Of a stretch of 64,000 nt of DNA, positions 15,189 to 24,228 are shown piece after piece. The notes beneath the pieces were generated by a model. The model worked only from the letters and a program-made list of their open reading frames with translations, did not search any database and was not told where the DNA came from. Source of the stretch: an uncultured Christensenellaceae bacterium (GTDB lineage: Bacteria > Bacillota > Clostridia > Christensenellales > Borkfalkiaceae). The stretch's first letter is position 1. Each line of letters starts with the position of its first letter. Position numbers and translations under genes: made by a program. The DNA is taken from the NCBI GenBank assembly GCA_910586825.1, contig CAJUJF010000001.1, forward strand, positions 1 through 64,000, given 5' to 3'.

Positions 15189-16024
15189 GCGCGGCGGAAA
15201 TCGAACGGTCCCTGATCACCAAATTCCGCAAGGATGTCTGGTGTCCGTTCGTGAAAAGCGTGAAAAAATACGAACTCGTCCGCGAAGGCGACGAGATCGC
15301 CGTTTGCATTTCGGGCGGGAAAGATTCCTTTCTGCTTGCGAAGTGCATGCAGGAACTGTGCCGTCACGGGCAGTTCCGTTTCGGGTTGAAATTCATCGTC
15401 ATGGATCCCGGTTACGCGCCCGCCAACCGTGCTCTGATTGAGGAAAACGCCGAAAAACTCGGCGTCCCCGTCGAAATATTCGAGAGCGATATTTTCGGCG
15501 TCGTCGGCGCGGCGCAGAGCGGATCGCCCTGTTATCTGTGCGCGAGAATGCGACGGGGGTATCTGTACGAGTTCGCCAAAAAGCGGGGCTGCAACAAAAT
15601 TGCGCTCGGGCATCATTTCGACGACGCAGTGGAAACGACGCTGTTGAGCATGTTCTACGGCGCGGAATTAAAGACCATGATGCCGAAGCTGAAATCGACG
15701 AGCCATCCCGGAATGGAACTGATCAGACCTCTTTATGCGGTGCGGGAAAGCCGCGTTAAAGCGTGGGCGGAGTATCACGGGCTTACCTTTTTGAATTGCG
15801 CTTGCCGCTTTACGGAGCGGGTGCAGAACAAAGAGGAGGAGAGCAAACGCCGTGAAATGAAAGCGCTGATCGCCCGTCTCGAAGCGGAGAATCCGGAGGC
15901 GGCGAACAACGTGTTCCGCAGCATGCACAACGTCTGCCTCGACTGCATCGTGGGTTGGAGAAAGGGCGGCGTGCGGGAAAACTTTCTCGATACATATTCC
16001 CAAGATCCGTCAAACCGCTTGTAA
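15185..16024 (+). CDS. TtcA-like tRNA thiolation PP-loop ATPase
   Basis: The 279-residue protein belongs to the TtcA/TtuA adenine nucleotide alpha-hydrolase family, which 2-thiolates tRNA. The PP-loop is SGGKDS at residues 43-48. The iron-sulfur cluster cysteines are CYLC (116-119) and a late CLDC near 258. The start is a TTG at 15185 overlapping the trxB stop, preceded by AAGGAG. Pairing with a reductase gene suggests the reductase may service this or another Fe-S/thiol process, but that is inference. Confidence 0.85.
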   Translation: MSAAEIERSLITKFRKDVWCPFVKSVKKYELVREGDEIAVCISGGKDSFLLAKCMQELCRHGQFRFGLKFIVMDPGYAPANRALIEENAEKLGVPVEIFESDIFGVVGAAQSGSPCYLCARMRRGYLYEFAKKRGCNKIALGHHFDDAVETTLLSMFYGAELKTMMPKLKSTSHPGMELIRPLYAVRESRVKAWAEYHGLTFLNCACRFTERVQNKEEESKRREMKALIARLEAENPEAANNVFRSMHNVCLDCIVGWRKGGVRENFLDTYSQDPSNRL

Positions 16025-16096
16025 AAGCGCGGAAATTGTGTTAAAATAATCGATGAAGGAAGGGCGCGGAATGCGTAGGCTCATTCGGAGGAAGGT

Positions 16097-16528
16097 ATGA
16101 CGATTCAGGAAACGGAAGAATTTCTCGTCCGCGAGAAAGGGATCGCGGAGACAAAACTCGGTTATAACATGTGCGGGAAGTACGCGCGCTGTCTGTTCTG
16201 CGCGCAATCCGACAGATTTCCCTGCGCGAGCGCGCACGAGCGGTTGGAAGCCGCGATCCGGCACGCTTCGATCAAGATTCCGCCCTGGCTGTTGCCGGAG
16301 CCTCCGTTTTCGGATTCGTACCCCCGCGCGGAGGGAACGCAATACGCCGTGCAGGAACACGTCGAGCGTCGGGAAGAACAGGCGGTTTCGCAGGAGAAGA
16401 CCGCAACGGGCGGCGAGGCGCGCGTACGGCCGCAACTTCGGCAAAAGAGCGGCGTCATCGCGCGCGGCGTCGGGTCGGGCGAGGGCGTTCCGGTACTGAA
16501 AATCGTAAAAAAACGAAAACGTGTTTAA
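16097..16528 (+). CDS. Unknown protein with N-terminal Cys cluster
   Basis: The 143-residue protein is not recognised. The first half contains MCGKYARCLFCAQSDRFPCAS (four Cys in 20 residues), which could bind a metal. The second half is charged, low in hydrophobics and ends in KIVKKRKRV, suggesting a disordered or nucleic-acid-contacting tail. A GGAGG site lies 8 nt before the ATG. It stands between the ttcA-like gene and the CNNM protein, with gaps of about 75 nt on each side. Confidence 0.55.
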   Translation: MTIQETEEFLVREKGIAETKLGYNMCGKYARCLFCAQSDRFPCASAHERLEAAIRHASIKIPPWLLPEPPFSDSYPRAEGTQYAVQEHVERREEQAVSQEKTATGGEARVRPQLRQKSGVIARGVGSGEGVPVLKIVKKRKRV

Positions 16529-16605
16529 AGTTGCACGGTTTGCGGTATACATGTAATAAGATAAATTAAATCATTTTCAATGCGGGAGGATAATCGTTCT
16601 TTTTT

Positions 16606-17667
16606 ATGGACAGTACCCAAATAGGACTGTTAATCGCGCTGTTCGTGCTTGTGTTTCTTTCGGGCGGGTTCAGCGCAACCGAAACGGCGTACACGGGGTT
16701 CAGTACGGTGAGAATGCGGCGCATGGCGCTCAAAAAACGTTCCGCGCGCGTTGCGCTCAACCTCAGCGAGGACTATAACAAGATCTTAACTACGCTCTTG
16801 ATCGGCAACAACATCGTGAACATTGCGGCGGCAACGCTTTCCACGTTGCTGTTTACTTCTTTTTTCGGCGGCGAACTCGGACCGATGCTTTCCACGATCA
16901 TACTGACCGTCGTCGTCGTCATTTTCGGCGAGATCACGCCGAAGACGCTCGCGCGGGAAGCGCCCGAGAGATTCGCCTGCGCAATGGCGTATCCGCTTCT
17001 TATTCTGACGTACCTCTTCCTTCCGCTGACCTTTTTGTTCGCGTATTGGAAGAAGTTCATTTTTTTGATCTTCGGTTTCAACAAGAAGAAGCCCAAGTTT
17101 ACCGAAGCCGAATTCAAGATGCTCGTTTCCGACGTCCGCGACGAAGGCGTTCTGAATCAGACGGAACACGATCTGATCACCCGTACGTTGCGTTACGACG
17201 AACTGCACGTCGGTTCGTGCATGATCCCCTTGGATCGCGTCGTATCGGTAGACGTCCGCGAAGACACCCGACTCGTGTACCGTTTGTTCCGTGAAACCAA
17301 CTTTTCGCGGATTCCGGTCTACAAGGGAACGAAACAAAACGTGATCGGGATCCTGTACCGCGCGGATTTCTATGAGAACATGCTCGCGGGCAGGCGGGAC
17401 TTCAACAATATCATCCGCCCCGTATCGCGCACCTCGCCGGATATCAAGGTATCCGAACTCATGAAACGGATGCAGTCGATGCGCGAACACATGATGCTCG
17501 TCTATTCGGAAGGGGAGCTTTTGGGGCTGATCACGCGCGAGGACATGGTGGAAGAACTCGTCGGCGATATCGACGACAAATACGATCTCACGCCCGTGAC
17601 CGCGCCGCTCACGCCGTTTATTCCAGAACCGCAGGAACCGGATTCGGTGGACGAGACGGAGGAATGA
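16606..17667 (+). CDS. CNNM/CorC (DUF21-CBS) membrane protein
   Basis: The 353-residue protein has an N-terminal DUF21 transmembrane domain (residues 1-145; the GNNIVNIAAATLSTLLF helix and IFGEITPKTLARE motif) followed by two CBS domains (about 200-325). The family handles Mg2+/divalent cations or extracellular functions. The C-terminal CorC/HlyC domain is absent: the chain ends in a Pro/acid-rich tail (PFIPEPQEPDSVDETEE), giving a short form. GGGAGG precedes the ATG region. Monocistronic by context. Confidence 0.85.
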   Translation: MDSTQIGLLIALFVLVFLSGGFSATETAYTGFSTVRMRRMALKKRSARVALNLSEDYNKILTTLLIGNNIVNIAAATLSTLLFTSFFGGELGPMLSTIILTVVVVIFGEITPKTLAREAPERFACAMAYPLLILTYLFLPLTFLFAYWKKFIFLIFGFNKKKPKFTEAEFKMLVSDVRDEGVLNQTEHDLITRTLRYDELHVGSCMIPLDRVVSVDVREDTRLVYRLFRETNFSRIPVYKGTKQNVIGILYRADFYENMLAGRRDFNNIIRPVSRTSPDIKVSELMKRMQSMREHMMLVYSEGELLGLITREDMVEELVGDIDDKYDLTPVTAPLTPFIPEPQEPDSVDETEE

Positions 17668-17753
17668 AGGAGCTTGGGTTATGCGGAACCGTTCAATAAA
17701 ATTGTGTTCGCTTTGTAAGGCGTCGGTAAAATATATGATAATATTGTGAATTT

Positions 17754-17796
17754 AAAAGGACGGATAGGTTATTTCTATTGACAATTCCGTCCTTTT
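17754..17796 (+). terminator. Inverted repeat acting as likely terminator, overlapping the marR promoter
   Basis: An 11-bp perfect inverted repeat AAAAGGACGGA / TCCGTCCTTTT with a 21-nt loop is followed by TTTTC. The right arm and loop include the -35 box of the marR promoter. Confidence 0.5.
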
Positions 17797-17807
17797 TCGT
17801 ATATAAT
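17778..17807 (+). promoter_or_regulatory. Promoter of marR-ABC exporter operon
   Basis: TTGACA (17778-17783), 18 nt, TATAAT (17802-17807). TGGTTAACA just downstream (17812-17820) is near-palindromic and could be the MarR operator for autoregulation. Confidence 0.75.
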
Positions 17808-17839
17808 AAACTGGTTAACAAATGTAAAGGAGAATCGGA

Positions 17840-18295
17840 ATGGAAATCAACGAATATCTGGTCAGCTTTTTCAATATTGTGCGGGAAATCGAATCGATAA
17901 ACATGTTTGAACAAAAGTCGAAGCTCTCCGGCACGGAATTCCGCATGCTGCGCGAGATCATACTCGAACGTGAAAAGGGCAAAGATATCATTTCTTCCGA
18001 ACTGTCGCGGAGACTCGGGATCACCCGCTCGGCGGTGTCGCAGATCGTGACTAAGCTCGAAAAGAAAAATATCGTAAAACGCACGGCTTCCGACACCGAT
18101 CGGAAAATCGCGTACGTCCGTCTCTCCGATCATGCGCTTGCGCTCTTTTCGGAACAGTGCGATCATGCGAACAGGGTCATATCGCAAGTGGTTCAGATCT
18201 ACGGAGAGGATAAAATGAACGAGCTGGTCGCCGCGTGCAAAGAGCTTTCCCGCGTGTTCGGGATTGTTTGCGAGCGGAAAGAAAACAAGAAATAA
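17840..18295 (+). CDS. MarR-family transcriptional regulator
   Basis: The 151-residue winged-helix protein has the recognition region SSELSRRLGITRSAVSQIVTKLEKKNIVKR (about residues 54-83) and the beta-wing DRKIAYVRLSD. MarR proteins repress neighbouring efflux genes until a ligand binds. It sits 12 nt upstream of a fused ABC exporter gene and shares its promoter, so control of that exporter is the natural inference. An AAAGGAGAATCGG site precedes the ATG. Confidence 0.9.
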   Translation: MEINEYLVSFFNIVREIESINMFEQKSKLSGTEFRMLREIILEREKGKDIISSELSRRLGITRSAVSQIVTKLEKKNIVKRTASDTDRKIAYVRLSDHALALFSEQCDHANRVISQVVQIYGEDKMNELVAACKELSRVFGIVCERKENKK

Positions 18296-18307
18296 GGAGT
18301 CGGATTT

Positions 18308-21058
18308 TTGTTAAAACTTACCAACATCAAAAAAGATTATAAGGTCGCCTCCAACTACGTACATGCGTTAAAGGGGGTGGATCTCGAATTCCGCAAGAGC
18401 GAATTCGTATGCGTCCTCGGGCAGTCCGGCTGCGGAAAGACGACGCTTTTGAACATCATCGGCGGCCTCGATCACTACACTTCCGGCGATCTCGTGATTC
18501 AGGGAAAGTCCACGAAGGACTTTTCCGACAGGGATTGGGACGTATACCGCAACCACCGCATCGGTTTTATCTTTCAGTCATATAATCTGATCCCGCACCA
18601 GACGGTGCTGGGGAACGTGGAGCTTGCGCTGACCATCGCTGGCATCGGCAGAGAGGAGCGGCACGAACGCGCGAAGCGCGCGCTCGAACGGGTGGGACTC
18701 GGCAACGAACTCGACAAGCGCCCCAACCAGCTCTCGGGCGGGCAGATGCAGCGCGTCGCCATTGCGCGCGCCCTCGTCAACAATCCCGATATCCTGCTTG
18801 CCGACGAACCGACGGGCGCGCTCGATTCGGAAACAAGCGTGCAGATTATGGAGCTGATCAAAGAGATCGCGCACGAGCGGCTTGTGATCATGGTGACGCA
18901 CAATCCAGAATTGGCGGATCTCTACGCTTCGCGCATCGTCCGTTTGAAAGACGGCACGGTGGAATCCGATTCCATGCCCTACGATTCCGCTGCGGAAGAG
19001 CCCGCAAACCTCGTGGAGGAAACGGCAAGCGCGACGGACGGAAAAAAACAGAAAAAGAGAAAGAAATTGCGCGCCCGCATGAGCTTTCTTTCGTCGTTGG
19101 TGCTTTCGGCAAAAAACCTGCTCACCAAAAAGGGACGGACGATCGTCACTTCCATTGCAGGCAGTATCGGCATCATATCGGTTTGTCTCGTGCTTGCGCT
19201 TTCCAGCGGCTTTAACAGCTATATCAAGCGTACGGAAGAGGATATGCTCTCCTACTATCCCGTGCAGATCACCGAAAACACGTTTGACGTAACAAGCATC
19301 ATGATGAGTTTCACCTCGCCCAAGGATTTGCCCGATCTGAGCGAACTCGGCGATAAAGTCTACGTCGATTCATTTTTGTCGGGACTTGCGAACAAGATGG
19401 CGGTCAAGAACAATATTTCGGAAAATTATCTGAATTACATAAAATCCTTCGATCCAGAATGGTATGCGGCGATCCAATACGGATACGGCGCGATGCTCAC
19501 CGATAACCTGTATACCGAAGTCGAGACCGGCGACATCGATCTCGAAAACAACGGGGTTTACAACGATGCGGTAACGCGGCAGATTTCCCTCAGCTATCTG
19601 AAAAATTTCTATATTCAGGAATTGCAGGCGTACGTGCCGGAGTACAAAGAGCTGGTCGGTTATGCCGATTTCTTCGGAAATATCGTGCATAAGATGCCGG
19701 GGAGCCTGTCCGACGGCGAGTTCGGCAAGTACGTGCAGTCGCAGTACGACGTGATTGCGGGCGAATTCCCGACTTCGGAAAACGCCGAACGCGAGGCGGT
19801 TCTCGTGGTCGGGAACAATAACGAGGCGACCGATTTAACGCTTGCGCAACTCGGTCTGCTCGACGAAAAGACCTTTCTCGCGCTCTTCCCGAGGGGAGAA
19901 GAGGGGAAGCCCGGATTTACGATCCCCTTTGACGATATCGTCGGGAAAGAGTACGTATTGTTCTACAACGACGCCGTATTTACGGAAAACGAAGATTACG
20001 AGAAACCGAGTTTCAGCAGTACGAAAATGTCCTATCCCTTCGAATACAAAGGACAGCTCGCCGAACCTTACGAGACGGGAACGGAGCATCCGCCGCTTTC
20101 CGCGAAAGAGGGCGAAGGGCTGAATATCAAGATTACCGGAATTCTGCGCCTGAAAGACGGACTGACTTACGGTTGTCTCGACAAAGGGCTGAATCTCACG
20201 GAACAGACGATTGAAAAATATATCGAGACGAATGCGCGTTCCAAGATCGTGCAATGGCTGAACAGCGAAGAGTCGGAATTCAAAATTCCGGGATATTCCG
20301 ACGATTATAAGCTGACGCTCGCGCCCGCTTCTCCCGCTTCGAGCATCGTCGCCGAACAGTTCAAGAGTCTTACGGCGTACGCGCCGGAGGCGACGGCGTT
20401 GAGCTGGCTGATGGTGTCGTTTTCGCAAGACACTGTCGTGCGTTCGCTCGGCGGCGATCATACGGTCTCCTCTATTTCGATCTACGCAAAGGACTTCGAC
20501 GGGAAAAACGCCATACTCGATTATCTCGAAGTCTGGAACGACGCCTGCGAAAAAGAGGGTACGATCAACGGCGTGCAGTTGGTAAAAGCGGATAAGATCA
20601 CGTATACCGACACGGTGGGGCTTCTGATGGGCATGATGCAGACGATGCTCGACGTGATCACGATCGTGCTTGTTGCTTTTACCGCGATTTCTCTCGTCGT
20701 TTCCTCCGTCATGATCGGGATTATTACGTACGTGTCCGTCGTGGAGCGGATCAAAGAGATCGGCGTTCTGCGCTCGCTTGGCGCGCGGAAGCAGGATATT
20801 CGCAATCTCTTCAATGCCGAGACCTTTATCATCGGTCTGGCGGCGGGGTTGTTCGGAATCATCGTGACCTATTTGCTTTCGTTCGGTATCAACGCGATCA
20901 TCTACTCGTTCACGGAAATCGCGGGAATATGCGCGCTGTCGCCGCTCACGGCATTTATCATGGTCTGCGTAAGCGTTGCGCTCACGTTGATATCGGGTCT
21001 GATTCCCGCGCAGTCCGCGGCGAAGAAAGATCCCGTGATCGCGCTACGCACCGAATAA
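18308..21058 (+). CDS. MacB-like fused ABC transporter (ATPase + FtsX permease)
   Basis: The 916-residue protein has an N-terminal ABC ATPase: Walker A GQSGCGKTT near residue 38, signature LSGGQ, Walker B ILLADEPTG. After a Lys-rich linker comes a permease with one early helix, a large extracytoplasmic domain of about 430 residues, and three C-terminal FtsX helices (from about 780). This MacB/FtsX architecture exports peptides, drugs or lipids by mechanotransmission. The start is TTG, with AAGGAG 8 nt upstream. The preceding MarR gene suggests drug- or ligand-inducible expression. Confidence 0.9.
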   Translation: MLKLTNIKKDYKVASNYVHALKGVDLEFRKSEFVCVLGQSGCGKTTLLNIIGGLDHYTSGDLVIQGKSTKDFSDRDWDVYRNHRIGFIFQSYNLIPHQTVLGNVELALTIAGIGREERHERAKRALERVGLGNELDKRPNQLSGGQMQRVAIARALVNNPDILLADEPTGALDSETSVQIMELIKEIAHERLVIMVTHNPELADLYASRIVRLKDGTVESDSMPYDSAAEEPANLVEETASATDGKKQKKRKKLRARMSFLSSLVLSAKNLLTKKGRTIVTSIAGSIGIISVCLVLALSSGFNSYIKRTEEDMLSYYPVQITENTFDVTSIMMSFTSPKDLPDLSELGDKVYVDSFLSGLANKMAVKNNISENYLNYIKSFDPEWYAAIQYGYGAMLTDNLYTEVETGDIDLENNGVYNDAVTRQISLSYLKNFYIQELQAYVPEYKELVGYADFFGNIVHKMPGSLSDGEFGKYVQSQYDVIAGEFPTSENAEREAVLVVGNNNEATDLTLAQLGLLDEKTFLALFPRGEEGKPGFTIPFDDIVGKEYVLFYNDAVFTENEDYEKPSFSSTKMSYPFEYKGQLAEPYETGTEHPPLSAKEGEGLNIKITGILRLKDGLTYGCLDKGLNLTEQTIEKYIETNARSKIVQWLNSEESEFKIPGYSDDYKLTLAPASPASSIVAEQFKSLTAYAPEATALSWLMVSFSQDTVVRSLGGDHTVSSISIYAKDFDGKNAILDYLEVWNDACEKEGTINGVQLVKADKITYTDTVGLLMGMMQTMLDVITIVLVAFTAISLVVSSVMIGIITYVSVVERIKEIGVLRSLGARKQDIRNLFNAETFIIGLAAGLFGIIVTYLLSFGINAIIYSFTEIAGICALSPLTAFIMVCVSVALTLISGLIPAQSAAKKDPVIALRTE

Positions 21059-21111
21059 AAAAACCGAATCGGGGCATACTTTTCAGCAGAATACAAATTT
21101 GCGAGGTAGGT

Positions 21112-21192
21112 ATGCAAAACAAGAAAAAAGTTCCGAGACTCACCGACGAGGAATACGAAGAATATCTGAAACGGCTGTTACAGAAAGGTTGA
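21112..21192 (+). CDS. Candidate 26-residue peptide
   Basis: A 26-codon ORF directly after the exporter gene has GAGGTAGG just upstream of its ATG. The sequence MQNKKKVPRLTDEEYEEYL (first 19) is very charged and probably a single amphipathic helix, with no membrane span. The stop touches a strong terminator, so it would be the last cistron of the marR-exporter operon. Unknown function; real translation is only suggested by the Shine-Dalgarno site. Confidence 0.4.
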   Translation: MQNKKKVPRLTDEEYEEYLKRLLQKG

Positions 21193-21224
21193 AAAAACAG
21201 GAGGGATTTTCCTCCTGTTTTTTC
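21192..21224 (+). terminator. Terminator of the marR-exporter operon
   Basis: The stem AACAGGAGG / CCTCCTGTT is flanked by A6 and T6 runs: a classic rho-independent terminator. Confidence 0.9.
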
Positions 21225-21252
21225 TTGCAACGCGGATATTTTCCAAAACGTC

Positions 21253-21281
21253 TTGACGCCGAGCAAAAAGACGGATATAAT
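21253..21281 (+). promoter_or_regulatory. Promoter of the DUF4127 lipoprotein gene
   Basis: TTGACG (21253-21258), 17 nt, TATAAT (21276-21281). Confidence 0.8.
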
Positions 21282-21306
21282 GAAATTAAAAAACAGGACG
21301 GAGATT

Positions 21307-23010
21307 ATGAAGAGAAAAAAGTTTTGGGTTCGCATGACGGTTTTTGCGCTTGCGGCGGCTTGTCTGTCGCTTGCCGCCTGCGGCGCGGCGGATGCGCCTC
21401 CCGCCGAAGAAAAGGGGAAGGAGAACGGAAAAACGCTCGCCTACGTCCCGCTCGACGACCGACCCGTGAATACCGACCGCGTGGAATATCTTGCCGAGAG
21501 TCTGGATTATCGGCTGGCGATGCCCGACGCCGATCTCTACGCGACGCACCTCGACAATCAGAAGACCAATTCCAACGGGACGCAGTACGGGGATCGCGAC
21601 CGACTGATCGAATGGCTGGAAAACACGACCGCCGACTGTTACGTGATCTCGCTCGATCAGATGCTTTCGGGCGGGTTGGTCGAATCGAGGATCCATGCGG
21701 AAGAATCGATGCAAGACGTTTACGGACTGATCGACAGAATGCTGATTGCGGTCGGGGAAAAGCCCGCCGTCGTGTTCGATTCCGTCATTCGGCTCGCGTC
21801 CACCGTAGGATATAACGGTTATCAGCTGGACGTCTATAACGCGCTCAGAGAGTACGGCTCTCAGCCGCGCGCGCAGCTCGAAGGCGAAGAACTCACCGTC
21901 GAAAATATCGTAAAGGGCTATCCCTACAATCGGGACGGCGCGGAGATCGAAAGCGATTTGGATCCGTCCGTCGTTTCGGAACATTTCGCGGCGAGGGAAC
22001 GCAAACTGCGCATATCCGAATACTATCTCGCCGCGGTCAAGGAGAAACCGAACGTTTACACGATGTTCGGGATCGATGATTCCAGCCCGAAGATCACCAT
22101 TCAGTCGAACGAGGTCCGCTTTTTGACCGAGCGCTTGAAAAACGGATCCTTTATCGGGATCGACGAATCGGCGGTCATGGGCGTTGCGCGCCTGTACCGC
22201 AATTACGTCGGCGCGGCGGTGTCGGCGAACGTGCGCTATTTCGGCGGCGGCGAAAAACTGCCCGCCGACGAATACGACGTCGGGAATCTGGAAGACAATA
22301 TCGACAATCATCTGCAATCGCTGGGCGTTACGAAGTCCTCCGCCGCGGAATTGCAGATTCTGATTCTGACCCGCCCTCACGACGGCTTGGATAAAACGTA
22401 TGCGGACGCGGCGAAAGAGTTGATCGCGTATGCTAGCGAATGTATTTCGTCCCGAAAACCCGTGATCGTCATCGAAGCGTCCGAGCGGGTTCGTTTCGCG
22501 CGGTTGCAAAAGTTGCAAGGATTGCTGTTCGGCGGACCGATCGGGACGGTGCTTGCGTACAGCAACTGGAACACCGTTTCCAACTCCGCGGGGATCGCGC
22601 TGGGGAACGGGATCTCGCGCTATTGTTATTTGAAATACGGCGAAGTCACGGACGCCGGCAACGAAGGGTTTCTGAAAACGCTGGCGTTCTCGTATGTGAA
22701 AGATTGGAGTTATCAGCTCATGCGTCAGAGCGTGGTGCAGATCTGGATCAAACAGGATCTCGGCGGGGACACGAACAATTTTTACGGCGCGATACAAGAC
22801 GAATCCGCGCTGAACGGGAAGCTTACCCAAACGATGAACGCCGATTATCCGCTCTGTCCGAACAGGATCTTCAAACAGCTGAGCAAATCGGAGTATATCG
22901 TCAATCTGAAAACCTATCGCGTCGCGCCGTTCAAAAAAATTACGGTCGGGAATTTCAGTTTCCCCTGGTATCGCACGTTTGAAGTCAGATTCGATATTTC
23001 GTTCGCTTGA
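21307..23010 (+). CDS. DUF4127 family lipoprotein
   Basis: The 567-residue exported protein has a signal peptide (KRKKFWVRM then a hydrophobic stretch) ending in the lipobox LAAC at about residues 22-25, so it is membrane-anchored outside the cell. The mature part begins TLAYVPLDDRPVN, the hallmark of DUF4127 proteins, whose biochemical role is not established. The start at 21307 is chosen over upstream in-frame ATGs because the signal peptide begins there and the GGACGGAG site fits. It has its own promoter and terminator. Confidence 0.8.
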   Translation: MKRKKFWVRMTVFALAAACLSLAACGAADAPPAEEKGKENGKTLAYVPLDDRPVNTDRVEYLAESLDYRLAMPDADLYATHLDNQKTNSNGTQYGDRDRLIEWLENTTADCYVISLDQMLSGGLVESRIHAEESMQDVYGLIDRMLIAVGEKPAVVFDSVIRLASTVGYNGYQLDVYNALREYGSQPRAQLEGEELTVENIVKGYPYNRDGAEIESDLDPSVVSEHFAARERKLRISEYYLAAVKEKPNVYTMFGIDDSSPKITIQSNEVRFLTERLKNGSFIGIDESAVMGVARLYRNYVGAAVSANVRYFGGGEKLPADEYDVGNLEDNIDNHLQSLGVTKSSAAELQILILTRPHDGLDKTYADAAKELIAYASECISSRKPVIVIEASERVRFARLQKLQGLLFGGPIGTVLAYSNWNTVSNSAGIALGNGISRYCYLKYGEVTDAGNEGFLKTLAFSYVKDWSYQLMRQSVVQIWIKQDLGGDTNNFYGAIQDESALNGKLTQTMNADYPLCPNRIFKQLSKSEYIVNLKTYRVAPFKKITVGNFSFPWYRTFEVRFDISFA

Positions 23011-23032
23011 TCCGCTTATGAAAAGAAAAAGG

Positions 23033-23058
23033 CAAGGACCGCGCGTCCTTGTTTTTTT
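23033..23058 (+). terminator. Terminator after the DUF4127 gene
   Basis: The stem CAAGGAC / GTCCTTG is followed by seven T. Confidence 0.85.
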
Positions 23059-23174
23059 GTTGTAACTGACGACGAAACGATTCCCGCAAATCTGCGTCGA
23101 ATTGACAAAATATACGGAAAATCGTTTCATAATTTATGGTATGATAAGCGAAAACGCGTGCGCGGAGGCGGAGC

Positions 23175-23909
23175 ATGGCAAGAAAAATCGTAATCACTTC
23201 GGGGAAAGGCGGCGTCGGGAAAACGACGGTCTGCTGTAATCTCGCCGTCCAGCTCGCGCGTCTCGGATTCCGCGTCGTGGTATGCGATCTCGATTTCGGG
23301 CTGAATAACGTGGACGTCGTTTTGGGGACGGAAAATCTCGTTTTGTACGATTTGCTCGATGCGGTGGAAGGGCGCTGCCGTCCCAAACAGGCGTTGGTGC
23401 GACATCCGCGCTATCCGACTTTGCACTGTCTTTCGAGCAACCGTGTTTCGCAGCGGTACATTTCGCCGCAGGCGGTCCGTCTGGTGCTGGACGCGCTCTC
23501 GCCGCAGTTCGACTTCGTTCTGATCGATTCTCCCGCGGGGATCGAAGACGGGTTTCACCGCGCGGCGTCTTGCGCGGACGAGGCGCTTCTGGTGACCACG
23601 CCGCATATTTCCGCCATGCGCGATGCGGACCGCGTCAGCGGGATCTTGAAGAGTTACCGCTTCGACTCGGTGGGGCTTGTGGTGAATCTGGTACGCAAGG
23701 ATCTGGCGCGGAAAGGCGAAATTCTTGCGCCCGACGAGATCGCCGCCGCGCTGCGCACCCCGATCGCCGCCGTGATTCCCGAGGAAGACAGATTTTTTCT
23801 CGATAATATTTCCGACCGTTCGCGCGCGTTCCGTACCCTTGCCGCGGTGATGGCGGACGTCGGAAGAAAAGAAAGCTTTTGGAGCAAGAGAAAGGAGAAA
23901 AAGAGATGA
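23175..23909 (+). CDS. minD: Septum-site-determining ATPase MinD
   Basis: The 244-residue P-loop ATPase has the deviant Walker A motif GKGGVGKTT (residues 10-18), switch motifs and VLIDSPAGIE. MinD dimerises with ATP on the membrane and positions the division site. The C-terminal tail (KESFWSKRKEKKR) is basic with a bulky aromatic and could be the membrane-targeting segment, although less clearly amphipathic than usual. It is followed by minE with an ATGA overlap. No minC gene is seen in the window. Confidence 0.9.
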   Translation: MARKIVITSGKGGVGKTTVCCNLAVQLARLGFRVVVCDLDFGLNNVDVVLGTENLVLYDLLDAVEGRCRPKQALVRHPRYPTLHCLSSNRVSQRYISPQAVRLVLDALSPQFDFVLIDSPAGIEDGFHRAASCADEALLVTTPHISAMRDADRVSGILKSYRFDSVGLVVNLVRKDLARKGEILAPDEIAAALRTPIAAVIPEEDRFFLDNISDRSRAFRTLAAVMADVGRKESFWSKRKEKKR

Positions 23910-24136
23910 AAGACGCGACGGCGAAACAACGGCTCGTCAGACTGCTTGCCGAGGATAAAGAGACGATCAATTCGCAGACGGAGGCGGCGGCGCGGCGGGA
24001 TTTTTCGCGCGTTGCCAAAGAGTATTTCGAGACGGACGGAGAACTGCTGTTTAAGGTGGAGCGCGAGAAAAACGCATACCGTGTGCAGATCGGTTTTTCC
24101 GCCGTTCGGGTGAAAAATTTTACGCCGCTCAAATAA
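23906..24136 (+). CDS. minE: MinE-like topological specificity factor
   Basis: The 76-residue protein aligns with MinE along its length: AKQRLVRLLAED matches the AKERLQ...LA anti-MinCD segment, then RRDFSRVAKEYFETD matches the RKDILEVICKY...D helix, with the beta-rich end VKVEREKNAYRVQI-like. MinE stimulates MinD ATPase and causes Min oscillation. Coupling to minD by a 4-nt overlap supports the call. Sequence similarity is modest, so this rests on pattern and context. Confidence 0.75.
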   Translation: MKDATAKQRLVRLLAEDKETINSQTEAAARRDFSRVAKEYFETDGELLFKVEREKNAYRVQIGFSAVRVKNFTPLK

Positions 24137-24141
24137 ATCAG

Positions 24142-24170
24142 TTGACAAAGTGACTTAATTTTTCTATAAT
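24142..24170 (+). promoter_or_regulatory. Promoter of degV
   Basis: TTGACA (24142-24147), 17 nt, TATAAT (24165-24170): full consensus, just after the minE stop. Confidence 0.85.
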
Positions 24171-24228
24171 CGTAGTACGGAACGAGGGCGGAGAGTCTCG
24201 CAACCGAATTTTTCACGGAGTTGACGAC

